From NCBI GenBank assembly GCA_012512465.1, contig JAAZED010000021.1, positions 1 to 16,105 of the forward strand: 16,105 bases of DNA, given 5' to 3'. Source of the stretch: Oxalobacter sp. Lineage in GTDB: Bacteria > Pseudomonadota > Gammaproteobacteria > Burkholderiales > Burkholderiaceae_D. Each line of letters opens with the position of its first letter. Positions within the stretch are counted from its first letter, which is position 1. A program made the translations under genes and the position numbers. A model generated the notes under the pieces. The model did no database searches. It was given only the letters and a program-made list of their open reading frames with translations, and was not told where the DNA came from. Of this stretch, positions 8,101 to 16,105 are shown piece by piece.

Positions 8101-8131
8101 GTCAGGAAGTTGTTTGGGGCGGCTTCCTGAC
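8101..8131 (+). promoter_or_regulatory. Hairpin between rpoB and rpoC
   Basis: GTCAGGAAG (8101-8109) is the perfect inverted repeat of CTTCCTGAC (8123-8131). Wobble-rich pairing can extend the stem inward by four pairs to a TTGGG loop. It begins 10 nt after the rpoB stop codon and is followed by GGTATACAC, not a U-tract, so it is not a terminator. A role in mRNA processing, stability or pausing is possible. The rpoC Shine-Dalgarno GGAG (8150-8153) lies outside it. Confidence 0.6.
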
Positions 8132-8159
8132 GGTATACACACCCTAACCGGAGTGAAAT

Positions 8160-12404
<4,245 letters not shown>

Positions 12405-12418
12405 TAGCGTCATCAGTC

Positions 12419-12454
12419 AAAAAGGCATTCCGGATAATCCGGAATGCCTTTTTT
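12419..12454 (+). terminator. Intrinsic terminator after rpoC
   Basis: GGCATTCCGGA (12424-12434) and TCCGGAATGCC (12438-12448) form a perfect 11-bp stem with a TAA loop. A run of six T (12449-12454) follows and five A (12419-12423) precede the stem. It lies just after the rpoC stop codon and is the strongest terminator in the window. The A-run makes it potentially bidirectional, but no gene converges on it here. Confidence 0.95.
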
Positions 12455-12479
12455 ATCGCAGTCGTTTTACCCGCCCCGG

Positions 12480-12514
12480 TTTTTTTGTTGTTTTTTTGCC
12501 GTTTTTTTTAAATT
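12480..12514 (+). promoter_or_regulatory. Phased T-tracts upstream of the str promoter
   Basis: Tracts of 7, 7 and 8 T start at 12480, 12491 and 12502, exactly 11 bp apart, and the last runs into AAATT (12510-12514). A/T-tracts in phase with the helical repeat are known to bend DNA, and AT-rich DNA about 40-60 bp before a start site can act as an UP element for the alpha subunit C-terminal domain. The -35 box begins at 12530. Pattern seen; function inferred. Confidence 0.5.
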
Positions 12515-12529
12515 GGCGGCAAACAGGAA

Positions 12530-12558
12530 TTGACTTGGGCAATCAGGCGGTTTAGAAT
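12530..12558 (+). promoter_or_regulatory. Sigma-70-type promoter of the str operon
   Basis: TTGACT (12530-12535) and TAGAAT (12553-12558) each match 5 of 6 consensus bases and are separated by the optimal 17 bp. The predicted start is near 12565, downstream of the rpoC terminator and upstream of rpsL, as expected for the rpsL-rpsG-fusA-tuf operon. This is the best promoter match I found in the window. Confidence 0.85.
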
Positions 12559-12564
12559 CTCTGG

Positions 12565-12722
12565 TTCTCAATGTATGCCTTTGGCAGATGATGACCTAAA
12601 TCATTGTTTTACCTGCTCTGGCACTCATCTAGCGGTCAGATAATCTCTCCGTAGAGTCCCCGGTACGTCTTGGGCGTGACCGGGATTGTTACATTAATTA
12701 ATAAATATAGCTGGAAAGATCG
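12565..12722 (+). promoter_or_regulatory. 5' leader of the rpsL mRNA
   Basis: This is about 157 nt of predicted untranslated RNA. A hairpin CCCGGT (12659-12664)/ACCGGG (12679-12684), extended by ACG/CGT with one bulged G, ends 38 nt before the rpsL ATG. A small TGCC-TTT-GGCA hairpin lies at 12576-12586. The rpsL ribosome-binding site is weak (GGAAAG, 12713-12718) in an AU-rich stretch. No known riboswitch or leader-peptide pattern was recognised. Confidence 0.45.
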
Positions 12723-13106
12723 ATGCCAACCATCAATCAATTGATTCGTAAGCCGCGTGTTTCCGTCAAGGTGAAAAGCAAATCACCTGCACTGGAAAAC
12801 TGCCCGCAAAAGCGCGGCGTCTGCACGCGCGTTTATACAACGACACCGAAAAAACCGAACTCCGCATTGCGTAAGGTGGCCAAAGTGCGCCTGACCAATG
12901 GATTTGAGGTGATTTCGTACATCGGCGGCGAGGGCCATAATCTGCAGGAACACAGCGTGGTTCTGCTTCGTGGTGGTCGTGTGAAAGACTTGCCGGGTGT
13001 GCGCTATCACATGGTGCGCGGTTCTCTGGATACGCAGGGTGTGAAAGACCGTAAGCAGGCCCGTTCCAAATACGGTGCCAAGCGCGCGAAACCTGCCAAG
13101 GCTTAA
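12723..13106 (+). CDS. rpsL: 30S ribosomal protein S12
   Basis: S12 sits at the decoding centre of the 30S subunit and affects accuracy and streptomycin sensitivity. The 127-residue product is slightly longer than in E. coli (124) because of a basic tail, [14 protein letters not shown]. The conserved [20 protein letters not shown] segment contains K43, and [13 protein letters not shown] contains K88 and D89. These are the wild-type, streptomycin-sensitive residues at the classic resistance positions; D89 is the residue methylthiolated in many bacteria. It is the first gene of the str operon. A structured 112-bp gap separates it from rpsG. Confidence 0.98.
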   Translation: MPTINQLIRKPRVSVKVKSKSPALENCPQKRGVCTRVYTTTPKKPNSALRKVAKVRLTNGFEVISYIGGEGHNLQEHSVVLLRGGRVKDLPGVRYHMVRGSLDTQGVKDRKQARSKYGAKRAKPAKA

Positions 13107-13218
13107 TCGGCTTTAGCCGGTGGTGTGTGAGTCGGCCCGAATGGCCGAGTAAGTGGTGTGCCATGATGGTGCGCCATGAGTGTTTGAAACGCTCGACTGA
13201 AGATAGAAAGGAAATGCA
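13107..13218 (+). promoter_or_regulatory. rpsL-rpsG intercistronic region, candidate S7 control site
   Basis: In E. coli, S7 binds the rpsL-rpsG intercistronic mRNA and represses its own translation. Here the gap contains CGGC-TTTA-GCCG (13108-13119), right after the rpsL stop codon. TCGGCC-CGAAT-GGCCGA (13132-13148) and a 13-bp tandem repeat (13154-13179) follow. The rpsG ribosome-binding site AAAGGA (13207-13212) lies downstream and outside them. S7 binding is inferred from position only; I could not match the E. coli site in detail. Confidence 0.45.
13154..13179 (+). repeat. 13-bp tandem repeat between rpsL and rpsG
   Basis: TGGTGTGCCATGA (13154-13166) is followed directly by TGGTGCGCCATGA (13167-13179), differing at one base. 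Each unit contains a TGG...CCA partial inverted repeat, so either could form a tiny hairpin, or the two could pair with each other through CCAT/ATGG. Confidence 0.75.
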
Positions 13219-13689
13219 ATGCCTCGTCGTCGCGAAGTACCAAAACGCGAAATTCTGCCTGATCCGAAATTCGGTAATGTGGATGTTGCGAAATTCGTCA
13301 ACGTCCTGATGCTCTCAGGCAAAAAATCTGTAGCAGAAAATATCATCTACGGTGCTTTTGACATTATCCAGGGAAAATCCGGCAAGGATCCTCTGGAAAC
13401 GTTCATGACTGCAATCAATAACTGCAAACCGCTTGTTGAAGTGAAGTCCCGCCGTGTTGGTGGTGCCAACTATCAGGTGCCTATTGAGGTCAGGCCGGTT
13501 CGCCGCATGGCGCTTTCCATGCGCTGGATTCGCGAAGCTGCCGCCAAGCGCAGCGAAAAATCCATGCCGCAGCGTCTGGCTGGCGAATTGCTTGAGGCGG
13601 CAGAAGGCCGTGGCGGCGCAATGAGAAAGCGTGACGAAGTGCACCGGATGGCGGAAGCTAACAAAGCGTTTTCCCATTTCCGCTTTTAA
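13219..13689 (+). CDS. rpsG: 30S ribosomal protein S7
   Basis: S7 is a primary 16S rRNA-binding protein that starts assembly of the 30S head and lies near the mRNA exit and E site. The 156-residue product has the typical family length. It begins [20 protein letters not shown] and contains [20 protein letters not shown], the conserved rRNA-binding beta-hairpin region. It ends [20 protein letters not shown]. The ATG is preceded by AAAGGA (13207-13212). An out-of-frame ATG at 13214 between the Shine-Dalgarno and the start is not used by any long frame. fusA follows after 126 bp containing a terminator-like hairpin. Confidence 0.98.
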   Translation: MPRRREVPKREILPDPKFGNVDVAKFVNVLMLSGKKSVAENIIYGAFDIIQGKSGKDPLETFMTAINNCKPLVEVKSRRVGGANYQVPIEVRPVRRMALSMRWIREAAAKRSEKSMPQRLAGELLEAAEGRGGAMRKRDEVHRMAEANKAFSHFRF

Positions 13690-13747
13690 TTGAGTATTTG
13701 AACAGCAGCATAAAACGTGATGTTGTTCACAAAAAACAATCATTTGC

Positions 13748-13791
13748 AGGCCGGGCACATTCTGAAAAGAACGTGATGCTCGGCTTTGTTT
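13748..13791 (+). terminator. Terminator-like hairpin between rpsG and fusA (possible attenuator)
   Basis: GCCGGGCA (13750-13757) pairs with TGCTCGGC (13777-13784) with one G-U pair. Two further pairs can form outside it (13748-13749 with 13785-13786), and an inner TTCT/AGAA pairing can fold the 19-nt loop. TTTGTTTAT follows at 13785-13793. The imperfect T-run and its position inside an operon suggest partial termination, or processing that separates rpsL-rpsG from fusA-tuf. An additional bulged hairpin, GAACA...TGTTC (13700-13728), lies just upstream. Confidence 0.45.
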
Positions 13792-13815
13792 ATCTGAAAG
13801 AAACTAGGACTGAAT

Positions 13816-15921
13816 ATGGCTCGCAAGACACCCATTGAACGCTATCGTAATATCGGTATTTCCGCGCATATTGACGCTGGCAAAACCACAACAACCGAAC
13901 GTATTCTGTTTTATACCGGCGTTAATCACAAACTGGGTGAAGTACACGACGGTGCGGCAACCATGGACTGGATGGAGCAGGAACAGGAGCGCGGTATCAC
14001 CATTACTTCCGCTGCTACGACCTGCTTCTGGACAGGGATGGCCGGCAATTTTCCCGAGCACCATATCAATATTATTGATACCCCGGGCCACGTTGACTTT
14101 ACCATTGAGGTTGAGCGTTCCATGCGTGTTCTGGATGGCGCATGCATGGTGTACTGTGCCGTAGGTGGTGTACAGCCACAATCTGAAACAGTCTGGCGTC
14201 AGGCCAACAAATACAACGTGCCGCGTCTGGCCTTCGTTAACAAGATGGATCGTACCGGTGCCAATTTCTTCAAGGTCTATGACCAGATGCGTTCCCGTCT
14301 GAAGGCCAACCCCATACCACTGCAGGTGCCTGTTGGCGCTGAGGACAACTTTGAGGGTGTGGTTGACCTGGTCAAGATGAAAGCCATCTACTGGGATGAG
14401 GCGTCGCAGGGTACCAAGTTCGAGTACCGCGATGTGCCGGAAAATCTGATGGAGATCGCGCAGGAATGGCGTGAAAAGCTGCTGGAAACGGCTGCCGAAT
14501 CCAGCGAAGACCTGATGAACAAATACCTCGAAGAAGGTGATCTTTCAGAAGAGGATATCAAGAAGGCGCTTCGCCAGCGCACCATTGACGGTGAAATTGT
14601 GCCGATGATGTGCGGTACGGCATTCAAGAACAAGGGTGTGCAGGCTATGCTGGATGCGGTGATTGAATACCTGCCCTCTCCGATTGATATTCCTCCTGTT
14701 GAAGGGATTGATGACAGTGAGCAGCCGGCTACCCGCAAGGCGGACGATAATGAAAAGTTCTCCGCGCTGGCATTCAAGATCATGACAGACCCCTTTGTTG
14801 GTCAACTGATTTTCTTCCGTGTTTATTCCGGCATGGTGAAGTCCGGCGATACGGTTTTCAACCCGCTCAAAGGCAAGCGCGAGCGTTTGGGTCGTATCCT
14901 GCAGATGCATGCCAATAACCGCGAAGGAATCAAGGAGGTGCGCGCTGGTGATATCGCTGCTGCTGTCGGTCTGCGTGAAGCCACTACTGGTGAAACGCTG
15001 TGTGATCCGAGTGCGCCGATTACGCTGGAACGTATGGAATTTCCAGAGCCGGTTATTTCCCAGGCGGTTGAGCCAAAAACAAAGGTTGACCAGGAAAAAA
15101 TGGGTATTGCGCTGGGTCGTCTGGCTCAGGAAGATCCGTCTTTCCGTGTGCATACCGACGAAGAGTCCGGTCAGACTATTATTTCCGGTATGGGTGAATT
15201 GCATCTGGACATTCTGGTTGATCGGATGCGCCGTGAATTCGGTGTTGAGGCAACGGTCGGTAAACCGCAGGTGGCCTATCGTGAAACGATCCGTTCTGTT
15301 TGTGATGAAATCGAAGGCAAATTCGTCAAACAGTCTGGTGGTCGCGGTCAGTATGGTCACGTTGTGCTGAAAATTGAGCCGCAGGAAGCCGGCAAGGGCT
15401 TTGAGTTCATTGATGCCATCAAGGGTGGTGTCGTGCCACGTGAATATATTCCTGCGGTTGAGAAGGGAATTGTTGACACGCTGCCGGTAGGTGTGATGGC
15501 AGGCTATCCGGTGGTTGACGTCAAGGTAACGCTGTTCTTCGGTTCCTACCATGATGTTGACTCCAACGAAAATGCCTTTAGAATGGCGGCATCCATGGCG
15601 CTGAAAGATGGTTTACGCAAAGCCAATCCGGCTCTGCTTGAGCCAATGATGGCTGTTGAAGTGGAAACGCCGGAAGACTATGCCGGTACGGTTATGGGTG
15701 ACCTGTCATCCCGCCGTGGCATGGTGCAGGGCATGGATGAGATTCCAGGCGGTGGCGGCAAGATCATCAAGGCTGAGGTGCCGTTGTCTGAAATGTTCGG
15801 TTACGCCACTGCGTTGCGTTCGGCAACACAGGGCCGTGCAACCTATACCATGGAATTCAAGCATTACGCTGAAGCACCCAAGCATGTTGCTGACGCAATT
15901 GTCAGCTCAAAAGCAAAGTAA
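13816..15921 (+). CDS. fusA: Elongation factor G
   Basis: EF-G is the GTPase that drives translocation of tRNA and mRNA and, with RRF, ribosome recycling. The 701-residue length is typical of EF-G1. The G motifs are intact: AHIDAGKT (17-24), switch-I threonine in RGITITS (T62), DTPGHVDF (88-95) and NKMD (142-145). Later landmarks are [20 protein letters not shown] (domain III), [11 protein letters not shown] (domain IV entry), [15 protein letters not shown], and a C-terminal domain with [24 protein letters not shown] (13806-13809) lies six bases before the ATG. A short TCCGTT/AACGGA inverted repeat (15927-15940) follows the stop codon, then the second tuf 62 bp on, in the usual str-operon order. 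Confidence 0.99.
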   Translation: MARKTPIERYRNIGISAHIDAGKTTTTERILFYTGVNHKLGEVHDGAATMDWMEQEQERGITITSAATTCFWTGMAGNFPEHHINIIDTPGHVDFTIEVERSMRVLDGACMVYCAVGGVQPQSETVWRQANKYNVPRLAFVNKMDRTGANFFKVYDQMRSRLKANPIPLQVPVGAEDNFEGVVDLVKMKAIYWDEASQGTKFEYRDVPENLMEIAQEWREKLLETAAESSEDLMNKYLEEGDLSEEDIKKALRQRTIDGEIVPMMCGTAFKNKGVQAMLDAVIEYLPSPIDIPPVEGIDDSEQPATRKADDNEKFSALAFKIMTDPFVGQLIFFRVYSGMVKSGDTVFNPLKGKRERLGRILQMHANNREGIKEVRAGDIAAAVGLREATTGETLCDPSAPITLERMEFPEPVISQAVEPKTKVDQEKMGIALGRLAQEDPSFRVHTDEESGQTIISGMGELHLDILVDRMRREFGVEATVGKPQVAYRETIRSVCDEIEGKFVKQSGGRGQYGHVVLKIEPQEAGKGFEFIDAIKGGVVPREYIPAVEKGIVDTLPVGVMAGYPVVDVKVTLFFGSYHDVDSNENAFRMAASMALKDGLRKANPALLEPMMAVEVETPEDYAGTVMGDLSSRRGMVQGMDEIPGGGGKIIKAEVPLSEMFGYATALRSATQGRATYTMEFKHYAEAPKHVADAIVSSKAK

Positions 15922-15983
15922 TTTAATCCGTTTTAACGGACAAGGAAAAACTTAACAATCGTTCTTTTTGAAGGAAAACAACA

Positions 15984-16105
15984 ATGGCAAAGAGCAAATT
16001 TGAGCGGACCAAGCCGCACGTAAACGTAGGGACAATTGGGCACGTAGACCATGGTAAGACGACCCTGACAGCGGCGCTTGCGACCATCCTTTCCAAGAAA
16101 TTTGG
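15984..16105 (+). CDS. tuf: Elongation factor Tu, N-terminal start (partial, second tuf copy)
   Basis: The gene starts at ATG 15984 after AAGGA (15971-15975) and runs off the window end. The visible residues read [20 protein letters not shown] and continue [20 protein letters not shown]. The P-loop GHVDHGKT is at residues 19-26. It is the distal gene of the str operon, downstream of fusA. It is distinct from the tuf end at position 1, so the genome carries at least two tuf genes unless the window spans a whole small circle, which is not credible for this locus. Confidence 0.97.
   Translation, partial: MAKSKFERTKPHVNVGTIGHVDHGKTTLTAALATILSKKF

Noticed and set aside
14545..15552. 335-codon minus-strand open frame inside fusA
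   Set aside because: It is antisense to conserved EF-G domains, with no independent support.

Overview
This window is a core-genome ribosome and RNA-polymerase locus from a betaproteobacterium. The gene order is tuf(3' end)–tRNA-Trp–secE–nusG–rplK–rplA–rplJ–rplL–rpoB–rpoC–rpsL–rpsG–fusA–tuf(5' end), with every gene on the + strand. A 1368-residue RpoB opening [18 protein letters not shown], an N-terminally extended NusG and a 701-residue EF-G point to Burkholderiales. Moderate GC content and overall protein sequence make an Oxalobacteraceae member (for example Oxalobacter) a reasonable but unproven guess. I see no mobile element, CRISPR array, prophage or accessory cassette.

Region 1 (1-1253) carries the end of one EF-Tu gene, a complete tRNA-Trp with encoded CCA, and the overlapping pair secE/nusG (SecYEG translocon subunit and transcription elongation factor). 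A 9-bp inverted repeat brackets the tRNA and may be a precursor-processing stem. Region 2 (1254-3746) is the L11-L1-L10-L7/L12 cluster. The rplK leader holds a structure resembling an L1 autoregulatory site, and the 292-nt rplA-rplJ gap holds several hairpins where an L10 control site is expected. Region 3 (3747-12404) is rpoB-rpoC. A 13-bp hairpin lies in the rplL-rpoB gap, where E. coli has an RNase III site, and another lies between rpoB and rpoC. A strong intrinsic terminator follows rpoC (12419-12454).

Region 4 (12455-16105) is the str operon. It starts with three T-tracts phased at exactly 11 bp, then a near-consensus sigma-70 promoter (TTGACT-17 bp-TAGAAT), a leader of about 157 nt, rpsL, rpsG, fusA and the start of a second tuf. 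The rpsL-rpsG gap contains hairpins and a 13-bp tandem repeat, at the place where S7 binds its own mRNA in E. coli. A terminator-like hairpin separates rpsG from fusA.

Together the genes supply ribosome stalk and core proteins, two translation GTPases, the two large RNA polymerase subunits, and NusG linking the machines. The coding content is ordinary and highly conserved. I found no new biological system. The points worth a second look are RNA structures and promoter architecture in the intergenic regions; most are inferences from base pairing read by eye.
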